Assembly (NCBI GenBank): GCA_965199975.1
Contig: OZ241340.1
Span: forward strand, 992,001-1,056,000
From: JASLDZ01 sp965199975
GTDB lineage: Bacteria > Pseudomonadota > Alphaproteobacteria > Caulobacterales > Caulobacteraceae
Direction of reading: 5' to 3'
Length of the DNA: 64,000 bases
Positions within the stretch are counted from its first letter, which is position 1. The number at the start of each line of letters is the position of its first letter. Both the position numbers and the translations under genes were made by a program. The notes beneath the pieces are model-generated. The model was given only the letters and a program-made list of their open reading frames with translations, searched no databases and was not told the DNA's origin. Positions 18,148 to 26,040 of the stretch are shown one piece after another.

Positions 18148-18605
18148 ATGGACGTTGACGATTTTATCGCGCGCTGGACTGTCGGGGATGGCGGGGCAGA
18201 GCGCGCCAACTACGCCCTGTTCCTCTGCGAGCTGTGCGACGTGATCGGTGTGGAGCGACCCCAGCCGGCCAGCGCCGACGCCGCCCGCAACGACTATGTG
18301 TTCGAGCGCTTCGTGCGCCGCCCGGACGGCTCCAACGGCCGTATCGACCTCTACAAGCGCGACGCCTTGGTGCTGGAGGCCAAACAAAGCCGCCAGAGCG
18401 CTCGCACCCTCACCGGCGACGCCAACGACAAGTACCTGCCCGACGCGCCTAGCCAGGCCGCCCTGCCCGGCCTGGAGGCTATCGATGCTCGCGGCCACCG
18501 CGGCGCCCGACGCGGCTGGGACGTGCTGATGCTCAACGCCCGCGCGCAGGCGGAGGACTACGCCCGCCACCTGCCGCAGGACCACGGCTGGCCGCCCTTC
18601 GTGCT
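18148..18605 (+). pseudogene. Truncated MmeI-like DNA methyltransferase/endonuclease, N-terminal part
   Basis: The ATG at 18148 opens a stretch typical of the MmeI-type class I DNA methyltransferase N-terminus: ERANYALFLCELCDVIGV, RNDYVFERFV, GRIDLYKRDALVLEAKQS (the nuclease-domain ExK is the EAKQ). At about residue 152 (WPPFVL) similarity stops and unrelated sequence begins. Full proteins are about 900 residues, so only the N-terminal nuclease-like part survives. The junction near 18605 marks a rearrangement. Confidence 0.7.
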
Positions 18606-19095
18606 GGCGCAGGCATCCCATGCGGGTGGCCGTCACCTCGAACCGGAACACCCGGAAGGTCGTGCACGGGTGCATTCGGAAGAAGTCGGGGCCAAGCTTG
18701 CCGGCCAGCTCCGCTGCAGTGTGCTGATAGAGCACGACCTCCCGCAGCCGATCGCGGTCAGCCTCGGCGTTCGCGCGCCGCACCTGATCGCGCTTCCGCG
18801 GGGTCCAATTGCCGGGATGGCCCATACGGGCGTTCTCTATTCGTTCAAGGCCTCCGTGCAAGAGGGCGGGCGGCGACGGCTGTGGATCGCGGGGGTTCAT
18901 TCGGACGACGGAAAGCGCCGATTGCGCTCGAGTCCTTGGGCGAGTAGGCGCAGCCCGCCCGCCAGAGCCTCGAAGCGGTCGCACTGTGCATGCAGGAGCC
19001 TTAAGCAGGCCATGAGGCTTTTAGCCTTACCGGCGAGCCGGGTTGCGTGCTGCATCGGCTTGCCATGCCCGCCACGGCAAAGTCTAACCTAATTC
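18606..19095. other. 490-base rearranged stretch
   Basis: The plus frame runs on from the truncated methyltransferase without protein character. On the minus strand 18825 down to about 18609 reads MGHPGNWTPRKRDQVRRANA and then LREVVLYQHTAAELAGKL, which looks like part of a real gene whose 3' end was lost at the same junction; family not recognised. Confidence 0.35.
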
Positions 19096-19692
19096 ATGCT
19101 CGGCTTTTTTGCGATCGATGGTCGGACAGCACGGCCGCGGCTGGCGCTGGTTTTTGCCGGTGCGGTTGTCATCGCGTGGGCCTGCCTGTCCGTCAGAGTC
19201 CAGGGGCTCGGCATGGCGGCCGCGCTGAGCGCCGTTGCAGGGCTTACGCTGGCGAAGGTATTAGCTGAGATGATCCGGCGCTTACACGACCTCGGGCGCA
19301 GCGCTTGGCTGGGCGTCTGTCTATCTCTGCTGATAGCGGTGATGGCAACGGCGTCGGCATTGATGGCGAGCGCAGTCGGGCCCACGGCTCTGCTGCCGTT
19401 TGGCGTGGTGCTTGCCCTCGTCCTCACCGCTTTGCTGCTAGCACCAGGCTCACCCGGAGCAAACCGATTTGGTCCTGCACCGACCAGAGCGCTCATAAGC
19501 ACCACCGAGAACAGAGGAGCGGCACAGCTGGCATTACCGCTTATAACCGTGTTGGCGTTCGAGCTAGGTCTAACGATGTTGATGCTTTTGTCGTCTGGCA
19601 TGCAACGAGAAAATGCACGCGCGCTGGCGGTGACTTTGTCCCGACGCGCACACGCGCCCACCTCGAGTGGGCATGCCGGACCAGTGCAATGA
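19096..19692 (+). CDS. DUF805 family membrane protein
   Basis: 198 residues with about four hydrophobic segments. Family signatures: MIRRLHDLGRSAWLGVC and PGSPGANRFGP. Members are small inner-membrane proteins of unknown function, common in accessory regions. The C-terminal tail (after residue 170) is basic and soluble. A hairpin follows at 19731. Confidence 0.8.
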   Translation: MLGFFAIDGRTARPRLALVFAGAVVIAWACLSVRVQGLGMAAALSAVAGLTLAKVLAEMIRRLHDLGRSAWLGVCLSLLIAVMATASALMASAVGPTALLPFGVVLALVLTALLLAPGSPGANRFGPAPTRALISTTENRGAAQLALPLITVLAFELGLTMLMLLSSGMQRENARALAVTLSRRAHAPTSSGHAGPVQ

Positions 19693-19730
19693 GTCAACCC
19701 AATGCGGCCCGCTTACCCGCGGCAAGGAAA

Positions 19731-19749
19731 CTCCTTGCCGATTTCTGCA
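19731..19749 (+). terminator. Hairpin after the DUF805 gene
   Basis: GGCAAGGA, loop AAC, TCCTTGCC; 8-bp perfect stem. Weak T-richness afterwards, so termination is likely but not certain. Confidence 0.4.
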
Positions 19750-19903
19750 CGGCAGGTCGCGTGTCTCAGCTCGCAAAACGGGCTTCACTCAGCACTGAGC
19801 CGGCTCCCGACCCGCAGCGCAGCCCCGCCGGCTGGCCGATAGCGCGCGCGCAACTTACTCGACAGCTAGAAGATCGCCTTTCCGGTCGAACCCTCCCTCG
19901 CAG

Positions 19904-20710
19904 TTGTCAACTAACTATTGCGGCGTGGCGGCCTTCCTATACTGTCTATTAGAAGATCGCCCGAATCTCTACGTCTTATATGCGATCTCTTTGTGGAAGG
20001 GAGATCATTTCACTTTCCGTTCCACGCGTGCAGACCTCGACGTACGAGCAACCAAAGTGACAATCTCCGCACTAAACAGCATCCAGCAAACCCAGCCACG
20101 CACTGCGGCCGTTTCCGATCTTGACTGGATGACGATGGCAAGCTTGAGCAGCGCCACGCACATGTGGACATGGAATGCTAATCCCAAGGACCTTCTGGCT
20201 GTTCCCGCATCAATAACGTATCCATTGATGATGCGACGGTGGTTCGCAAGCGTTGGCTCCGTACCGAGTGTCGACTCGGTAGGAACAGGGCTGTTCGGCG
20301 CATCGATCAGTAGCCTACTTAACGTACTCACGTTGTGGAGTACGCACTGGCTAATTTTAGAGATCGATGCCAGCTTACTAATTGGCGGCGGGTCGGCGCC
20401 TAGCAATCGTCACTGGGTGGTGGTCGACCCTTTCCAACGCCCGCTTGTGCGATCGCCAGGCGGCCAGCCCGAGGAACCAAGCGTGCTTCGCGATCAGCTT
20501 CGTCGCAAGCCCCTGGGAGATGGGCCGCCGCCTGCCAGCCCCGTCGAATATATGATGGCCGATCAACGACAAGCGGCCGGCTTCGACGCAACTCTGACGA
20601 GCCTTAAGCTGGTTAGCTGGGGAGAAGAGCCATATTTGATACCTAACCCAACGCTAGGAAATGTCGGCGCTAAATTCTACGGTGGCTTCGCCTTTCCGCA
20701 TTTCCGCTGA
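19904..20710 (+). CDS. Papain/C39-like cysteine peptidase effector domain, possibly 5'-truncated
   Basis: 268 residues from a TTG at 19904; no ribosome-binding site and the frame is open upstream without a start, so the N-terminus may be lost. The opening STNYCGVAAFLYCLLEDRP (Cys6 as nucleophile) and the later SNRHWVVVDP (His170, Asp175) resemble the orphan cysteine-peptidase domains found as toxins of polymorphic or type VI effector systems. Base composition is visibly more A/T-rich than the flanks. A tiny gene follows 18 bases later. The family assignment is from remembered motif resemblance, not a search. Confidence 0.55.
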   Translation: MSTNYCGVAAFLYCLLEDRPNLYVLYAISLWKGDHFTFRSTRADLDVRATKVTISALNSIQQTQPRTAAVSDLDWMTMASLSSATHMWTWNANPKDLLAVPASITYPLMMRRWFASVGSVPSVDSVGTGLFGASISSLLNVLTLWSTHWLILEIDASLLIGGGSAPSNRHWVVVDPFQRPLVRSPGGQPEEPSVLRDQLRRKPLGDGPPPASPVEYMMADQRQAAGFDATLTSLKLVSWGEEPYLIPNPTLGNVGAKFYGGFAFPHFR

Positions 20711-20728
20711 CGTTAGGAGTATTACATC

Positions 20729-20890
20729 ATGGAAGCCACCGAGGCCCACCACATCATTGTGTCCAGCTTCGACTATGTGCCTGCTGTCAAAGCCACGGTG
20801 AAGACTGCCTCCGAGCAGTTCGGTGAGAATGGCGTTTGCACGTCCCGCGACACCCGCGTCCTCACGCTCTACACACTGGCGGGTAGCTGA
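20729..20890 (+). CDS. Small protein, 53 residues, possible partner of the peptidase effector
   Basis: ATG at 20729 with TAGGAG (20714-20719) 9 bases before it; sequence starts MEATEAHHIIVSSFDYVPAV and ends LTLYTLAGS. It follows the peptidase gene after 18 bases on the same strand. No family recognised. An IS1182 remnant begins about 50 bases later, so it may be a truncated longer gene. A role as immunity protein is only a guess from position. Confidence 0.5.
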   Translation: MEATEAHHIIVSSFDYVPAVKATVKTASEQFGENGVCTSRDTRVLTLYTLAGS

Positions 20891-20940
20891 TTTCGGTAGC
20901 CTTGTTGAATCTTGGCGACGTTCGCTTGCCATCAGAATTG

Positions 20941-21669
20941 CTACAGTTCCGCGGTGGCGGCTCGGCGCCATGAGCGGAACTTGACCTCGCTCCAGACTCC
21001 GGACGTTCGGACCGGCGCGGCCGCAAGCTCCGCCTCCACCGCCTGGAGGTCGCGCTCCTGTCGCCGCAAAGAAGCCAGCCTGTCCTTGATCCGACCCGTG
21101 CGCAACTCGACGGTCACGTCCTCCTGGCGGTCGGCGGCGTCCAGCGCCTGCAGGTAGCGCGCGACGCCGGTCTCCGCCTGCTCGATCCGCCGACGCACAG
21201 CGCCCGGCGTGAAGTTTTTGTCGCGTGTGTTCGCCGCCTTGAACCGGCTGCCGTCCACCGCCACCACGCCGCCGGAGACCAGCCCAAAGCCCCGGCAGAT
21301 CGCCACAAAGGCGCTGCACGCCGAGCTGATCGCCTCGGCGTTGTCTCGGCGGAAATTCGCTATGGTCTTGAAGTCCGGCGCGAGCTTGCCCGTCAGCCAC
21401 ATCAGCTCGGTATTGCGCCTCGCCTCCCGCTCCAGCCGATGGCTTGACTGCACCTGGTTCAGGTAGCCGTACAGGTACAGCTTTAGCATGCAGGCCGGAG
21501 AGTAACCTGGGCGGCCCGTCGAGGCCGGCTGCACGCGCGCGAAGCCAAGCGCCGCCAGATCAAGCTCATCTACGAAGGCGTCGACGACGCGGACCTGGTT
21601 GTCCTCATGCACGTAGTCATCAAGGACAGAAGGCAGTAGTTCCGCCTGCCGCCTTGCCGATCCTTCCAC
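20941..21669 (-). pseudogene. IS1182-type transposase, 3'-truncated
   Basis: The ATG at 21669 (MEGSARRQAELLPSVLDDYV) gives the N-terminal 240 residues of an IS1182-family DDE transposase: PGYSPACMLKLYLYGYLNQVQSSHRLEREARRN, LTGKLAPDFKTIANFRRDN and the first catalytic Asp in VVAVDGSRFKAANTRDKNF. Full proteins are about 450-500 residues; the second Asp and Glu are missing. The upstream sequence near 21725 (GGGTTTTCACACAGCCTCCACC) looks like the insertion-sequence end. Confidence 0.8.
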
Positions 21670-22046
21670 AAATCCAGAAATCAGCGCCTCCGCGAAGCAC
21701 CTGAAGCTAAGCAGACCCGCGGGTTTTCACACAGCCTCCACCCCAAGCGGCCCCTCCGGACGTCCGCTCCACGGCGACAAGGGGGGGGCACCCTTTTTCA
21801 ACAGCCTCGAGGGTCGTCGTGAGGTTCTACCCGATGCACAAGCTCGCAGCCCCGCCGAGGCGGGTCACTCTCCCGCCTCCGCCGACGATCTGGACCTGTC
21901 CTACGGCTGAGGATGAAGCCCGTGATGACGCTACGATGGCCGCTATGGATCGCGGCGAGTACGTGAGCCAGGAGGCCGTTTGCAGCTCCTGGGGCACGCT
22001 GGCCCGGCCCGGGCGGGGACAGACAAGCCTCGTGGACATCCGGCCG
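21670..22046. other. 377-base stretch: insertion-sequence end and possible antitoxin remnant
   Basis: 21670-21750 is the outer part of the IS1182 remnant. In the plus frame 21819-22040 the segment DDATMAAMDRGEYVSQEAV resembles the C-terminus of small antitoxins (the DRGEYVSxEEV type), but the frame then runs antisense to a better gene, so only a remnant is likely. Confidence 0.3.
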
Positions 22047-22469
22047 CTACGGGCTATTGAGCCTTGCGCCAAAAGACTCCGCGCTCCGAGGAGCCATGTC
22101 CGAACCTCGTACGATCGGCTTAACGGGGACGGAACGCGATGGCTGGCGGCAAAGCTCTAGCCGCTCTATCAGCAATCGTCGTTTAAGTTCCGAAGCTAAC
22201 TTAAGGTTTCCTCTGCGCTCCTGACTCTCAGCGATCACAAGATGCATTCCGGTGTCGTCAATGGTCCCATTAGACGCATAGGCGTTGCCTAGCACTTGGA
22301 ACGCCTCATCGAGCTTGCGATTACTCAGCTTGAAGTCATGTCGTGCAGTGGCTTGATCAGCGAGTGAGAGGCGGGCAGCTGCTTCTTGCGAAGCTGGTCG
22401 ACAGCGAACCTCACCGCTAGCCGGAGTGACGAGCAGTAGAAGGATGAAGTTAAGCATAACATCTCTCAT
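22047..22469 (-). CDS. Secreted hypothetical protein, likely immunity partner of the JAMM-like gene
   Basis: 140 residues with an N-terminal signal peptide (RDVMLNFILLLLVTPASGEV), then a helical domain rich in Arg/Glu/Leu with two cysteines. Its ATG shares a base with the TGA of the preceding gene (TGATG at 22467-22471), which is translational coupling. Periplasmic location, small size and coupling to a peptidase-like gene suggest an immunity or adaptor protein; no family recognised. Confidence 0.65.
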   Translation of the reverse strand: MRDVMLNFILLLLVTPASGEVRCRPASQEAAARLSLADQATARHDFKLSNRKLDEAFQVLGNAYASNGTIDDTGMHLVIAESQERRGNLKLASELKRRLLIERLELCRQPSRSVPVKPIVRGSDMAPRSAESFGARLNSP

Positions 22470-23119
22470 CAGACTCGGGTCACTATGCCGTTTAGGCCCT
22501 GGTAGTAGGCTAGATTGTACTGCGTTGCGCGAGCTTGCGCAATAATGCGACTCCCCTGCTGGAACGTCTGCCCCGCCTTTACTCGAGCCGCTAGTTCGGC
22601 GTTAGCGGCATTGTTGACCGCTGTGTAGTCGATTGAGGGTGGCGTCAGCGCTGTCTTCAAGTAGGCGAATGTTCGAGGACCCGACTGGACAATCGAAAGA
22701 ATCGTATTCGTCAGGATGAGTGCTCCAACGTCGCCCCCGCTAAAAGCCACGCCGTTCATCGAACCCTCGCTTTTGTCATACGGATGAGTATGGAAGACGC
22801 CTATGACTTTGAACTTAGAGGGGTCGTTCGCAACCAGATTGGGAGAGAATGTACCAGCCGTACTGGCTAAACCGCCGATATTCTGAAGGAAGAGACTGCC
22901 TTTTGCGTCCGCGACAATCGTCCCGCCCTGCTCTTTAGAGTGTCCAGCAGGATAACTGTGATAGCGTTGCGTTTGGAATTGCGCCACCATCGCCAACGGA
23001 AAGCGAAGTGTTTCCGGCGCTTGAGATGGACTTGCCAAACTTTCGATATCCGACAGCACGGTCGGGCCAGGGTGCCATGGACGCGCCGGTTTGGCGGCTG
23101 CCATATTGATACCTGCCAT
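22469..23119 (-). CDS. JAMM/JAB-like metallopeptidase domain, probable effector
   Basis: 216 residues. JAMM-type ligands can be seen: Glu63 in SKEQGGTIVAD, His110 and His112 in IGVFHTHPYDKSEG, Ser127 and Asp130 in AFSGGD. The spacing between the second His and Ser (14) is longer than in classical JAMM (usually about 7-10), as in several JAB-like toxin domains. No signal peptide. Coupled to a downstream secreted protein (TGATG). Could cleave isopeptide bonds in a target cell; the target is not visible. Confidence 0.6.
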   Translation of the reverse strand: MAGINMAAAKPARPWHPGPTVLSDIESLASPSQAPETLRFPLAMVAQFQTQRYHSYPAGHSKEQGGTIVADAKGSLFLQNIGGLASTAGTFSPNLVANDPSKFKVIGVFHTHPYDKSEGSMNGVAFSGGDVGALILTNTILSIVQSGPRTFAYLKTALTPPSIDYTAVNNAANAELAARVKAGQTFQQGSRIIAQARATQYNLAYYQGLNGIVTRV

Positions 23120-23428
23120 CGAGCTAGTGAAAAATCCTTCTTTAACCCAAACGGCTGAACATTAGAACCTCGACGTGGTGCCGACGCCGGAATCACGCAT
23201 GTCGCGCCCATTGGGTGTTGGTGCGGTGCGACCGGCGCCAGGTCCCTTCAGCCCAGCATGATCACTCACGGGCGCTATGGTCGGTTCTGGCGTCTGGACC
23301 TGGCCGCAATCTTCGAGCGGATTCGCTTCCGCTGCGGCTCGCTGGCCGACGCGCTGAGTTGAAGCGGCATACTCGAGATCGCCAGAGGAGGTGCTTTTCG
23401 TTTGGAGCCGGGCGAGTATCACGGATGA
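23120..23428. other. 309-base spacer outside the Tn3-type inverted repeat
   Basis: A 96-codon minus-strand frame (23452-23162) crosses it but has low-complexity composition and no ribosome-binding site; not accepted as a gene. Confidence 0.3.
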
Positions 23429-23466
23429 GGGGACCGGTGAGAGAAGGCCCAAAAACGTACGCTAAC
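23429..23466. repeat. Left terminal inverted repeat of the Tn3-type element
   Basis: 38 bases, GGGG at the outer tip and AAAACGTACGCTAA at the inner end, matching the right repeat at 29006-29043 at both ends but not in the middle. The stop codon of the M15 gene (23462-23464) lies inside it. Confidence 0.65.
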
Positions 23467-24623
23467 GGGCCGTCAAGTCCCGCCAGTGCGCTTCCGCCAA
23501 GTCGAACTGATGCCGCAGCGCCTGCCGCATCGCGGTGACCTCGGCGGCATCATCGGCGATAGGTCGGCTGCCGGGCGCTCCTGGTTGGTGAGGAGCCGGC
23601 GCGTGGGGAGCCAGTCCCGGTCTCTGCGCCGGACCGCGTGGGGCCGCGCCGTGGGCGTGCTGCGCGGTGCGCAGGCGGCGGATCGTGGCAGCATCGACCG
23701 TCGCCTTGTGATCCCAGATCTGTACGGAGGTGCCAACGGGCACCAGCGCCCCACCGAAGCCAAGATCGCAGCTGTAGACGCCGTGCGCGACCGTCCACTT
23801 CATGCTGCCCGCCTGGGTGAGCAGCACGGCAAGCCTGTGCACCATGGATACGCCGGCATCGTTCCAGTTCTGAAGGTGCGGCCGATCGCTCAAGGGGCCG
23901 CGAAAGGCACCGCAAGCGATACCGGTGCTGCGCAGCTTATCCCAGAACGCCTCTTGGTTACTCGCCGGCATATCCGCGAGCCACCACAGCTGTTCTTGCA
24001 CGACCGTGCCGTCCGGCTTCAGCCAGCGCAGGCCCTTGAAGCCCAGGTCCACCGCGCCGCCGAAATTGTGGTTGCTTTCACCCGGACCCGCTTTGGTGGC
24101 GCCGTGCCTGCGTGTGAGCAGTTCGAACTGCTTCTGAAACGTGCGATGCTCGCCGTCCGGGTCGACGCTGACCGCAATGCCGGTTTCGGTGAACATTCGA
24201 CGTATGGTGGCGCTAACCTTCAATCCAAAGGGGGCCGTGAAGAGCTTTCCGGCAGCTTCGGTCAACCGGTTCGTGAAATCGGTTTGGGAGGCACCGACGT
24301 AGGCGGTTCTCGCGTGGGGCAGCACACGCAGGTCGGCCACGTCGCGGGGCAGCGCTGCAGCCAGTGCCTGGAACGTACCATCGCCCGGACTGACGCGACC
24401 GCCCGTTATATGAGGACCGGAAAGGTTATGGTCGGCTTGGAAAGCGGTGATCGCCTCGGCTGTTCCCTTGCCCGAAGGTGCCGCTGTAACTTGAAAGGTA
24501 AGGGCCAGCGGGCCTGCCCTTCGCGACCGGTTGAGTAACTTTGACGAGTGCCGCCTGAATCAGTGTCACGTCGGTCATATCGTTCGGCTGGGTCTCGCCC
24601 ACTGCTTTGCCGAGGACTTGCAT
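23462..24623 (-). pseudogene. M15 family peptidoglycan peptidase with PG-binding domain, one frameshift
   Basis: ATG at 24623 with GGAGG in front. The first 48 codons (VTLIQAALVKVTQPVAKGRP, YLSSYSGTFGQG) start a peptidoglycan-binding-like domain; at about 24463 one extra A/T pair shifts the frame, after which the other frame continues it (TAEAITAFQADHNLSGPHIT, DGTFQALAAALP) and leads into a D-Ala-D-Ala carboxypeptidase/endolysin domain. M15 ligands: His and Asp in ESNHNFGGAVDLGF, His in DRPHLQNW. The C-terminus is an Ala/Pro/His linker plus a helix. Without the extra base the protein is about 386 residues. No signal peptide, so export by another route would be needed. Confidence 0.75.
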
Positions 24624-24641
24624 TGGCGCGCCTCCGTTAGA

Positions 24642-25229
24642 CTATTCGTAGCACTGGAAATCGAGATTGGCGTGGCCGTGCAGCGCCTTGGCCGTAAGCA
24701 GCGTGACATCCAGTTTGATGGGAGCGCACCCGACGTCCTCCAGCCAGAAACCCGCATAGGTGTTCCCGTCGGCACCTGCCGGTCCCAGCCGAACCGTGTG
24801 ATCGAGTATCAGGCGTCCCGCCTGCGATTTTCCCCCGCCGACCATCACTGCTCCGCGAGGAACACGTGCGATCAGCCGAAGGCGTGCGCCGATGAACGAG
24901 GGAGCACCCCGCCCACCGGCCACCTTAACCCTTATCAGCGCCGTGTCGGCTATCGAGTTACCGAGCAGATTGGGGTTGTTTATCGCGTTTGGCGATAATT
25001 GTCCCGTCTCGCTGCTCATCAGAAATGCGGCAATGGTGATAGGTGGCGGGGCGGGTGGTGCCGCACCGACCAGCAGCGGAGCCAAACACAACCATATCCA
25101 AGGAGCACGTGGGCGCGCGTTACGCCGTCTTGCCGCCTTCCGCTCGTCATCACTTACCATGGCGGTTTTCTCGTTGACCCGGCCGTTCTTGTTGATGGTC
25201 ACCCCGATGGACTTCCTTTCACTAGTCAT
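24642..25229 (-). CDS. Hypothetical exported protein, possible immunity to the M15 peptidase
   Basis: 195 residues from the ATG at 25229, which overlaps the resolvase stop by 4 bases; an internal ATG at 25160 is also possible. A basic N-terminal stretch is followed by a hydrophobic segment (RAPWIWLCLAPLLVGAAPPA) that would act as signal or anchor, then a beta-rich exterior domain with two cysteines. It lies 18 bases upstream of the M15 gene on the same strand. Immunity is inferred from location and topology only. Confidence 0.6.
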   Translation of the reverse strand: MTSERKSIGVTINKNGRVNEKTAMVSDDERKAARRRNARPRAPWIWLCLAPLLVGAAPPAPPPITIAAFLMSSETGQLSPNAINNPNLLGNSIADTALIRVKVAGGRGAPSFIGARLRLIARVPRGAVMVGGGKSQAGRLILDHTVRLGPAGADGNTYAGFWLEDVGCAPIKLDVTLLTAKALHGHANLDFQCYE

Positions 25230-25903
25230 GCGGCTGCGCCGACATCATATGCGGGAGATTTATCGTTGGGCGCGCTTCGCTTTGCCCGATGGCCGAGCAG
25301 CTTCTCACCGTCTGGTCTGATCCGGCCATCGGGCGCGACATGGCGGTAAAGCGTCTGGCGGGTGATGCCGAGTTCGGCGCACAGCTCTGCGACCTTCGTC
25401 TCCGGCCTCCCCATCGCGGCCTGCGCGAGCCGCAGCTTGGCCGGCGTCATCTTGAACGGTCGCCCGCCGTGGCGCCCCCGCGCACGAGCGGAGGCGAGGC
25501 CGGCGCGGGTGCGCTCGACGATCAGTTCGCGCTCGAACTCGGCGAGACCGGCGAAGATCGCGAAGATCAGCCGGCCGTTGGCAGTGGTGGTGTCGATCGA
25601 CGCGCCTTCGCCCGCCAGCACCTTGAGGCCGACGCTGCGCTTCGTCAGATCGCCGACCGTATTAACGAGATGGCGTAGATCGCGGCCGAGCCGGTCGAGC
25701 TTCCATATGACCAACGTGTCGTCGCGGCGCAGCGCCTTCAGGCAGGCGTCCAGGCCCGGCCGCTTGTCGAGCCGGCCCGACGCAGCATCCTCATAGATAT
25801 GCTCCGGATCGACGCCGGCCGCGACCAGCGCGTCTCGCTGGAGGTCGTGGACCTGGCTGCCGTCCGCTTTTGAGACCCGGGCATAGCCGATCAGCGTCGT
25901 CAC
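25226..25903 (-). CDS. tnpR: Serine resolvase of the Tn3-family element
   Basis: 225 residues from the GTG at 25903 (TTLIGYARVSKADGS, with catalytic Ser in the RVS motif). Resolvase domain (KLDRLGRDLRHLV, LAEFERELIVERTRAGL), then an HTH tail (ELCAELGITRQTLYRHV). Resolves cointegrates at the res site, probably in the 25904-26040 gap. Divergent from the transposase. Confidence 0.92.
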   Translation of the reverse strand: MTTLIGYARVSKADGSQVHDLQRDALVAAGVDPEHIYEDAASGRLDKRPGLDACLKALRRDDTLVIWKLDRLGRDLRHLVNTVGDLTKRSVGLKVLAGEGASIDTTTANGRLIFAIFAGLAEFERELIVERTRAGLASARARGRHGGRPFKMTPAKLRLAQAAMGRPETKVAELCAELGITRQTLYRHVAPDGRIRPDGEKLLGHRAKRSAPNDKSPAYDVGAAA

Positions 25904-26040
25904 ATATTCGACCGTGTGAGTGACAGGCGGTCGTTCCCGCCCAGCCGGGCTGAGTCTGTCACTTATCCCGTGTCGCTGTCTATGATCCGCGAAGGCCGGG
26001 CGCTTAAGATTGTGTGACACGGCCCGGAGCTGGCGACCCC
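25904..26040. promoter_or_regulatory. Putative res site and divergent promoters of the Tn3 element
   Basis: Several GTGAC/GTCAC-type half-sites lie between resolvase and transposase, including the inverted pair AGTGACAG (25919-25926) and CTGTCACT (25956-25963), and GTGTGACAC near 26013. This is the expected position of a Tn3-type res with subsites. Confidence 0.55.

Noticed and set aside
22867..23211. 114-codon minus-strand frame opposite/over the start of the JAMM-like gene
   Set aside because: Out-of-frame reading of the JAMM-like gene with poor composition.
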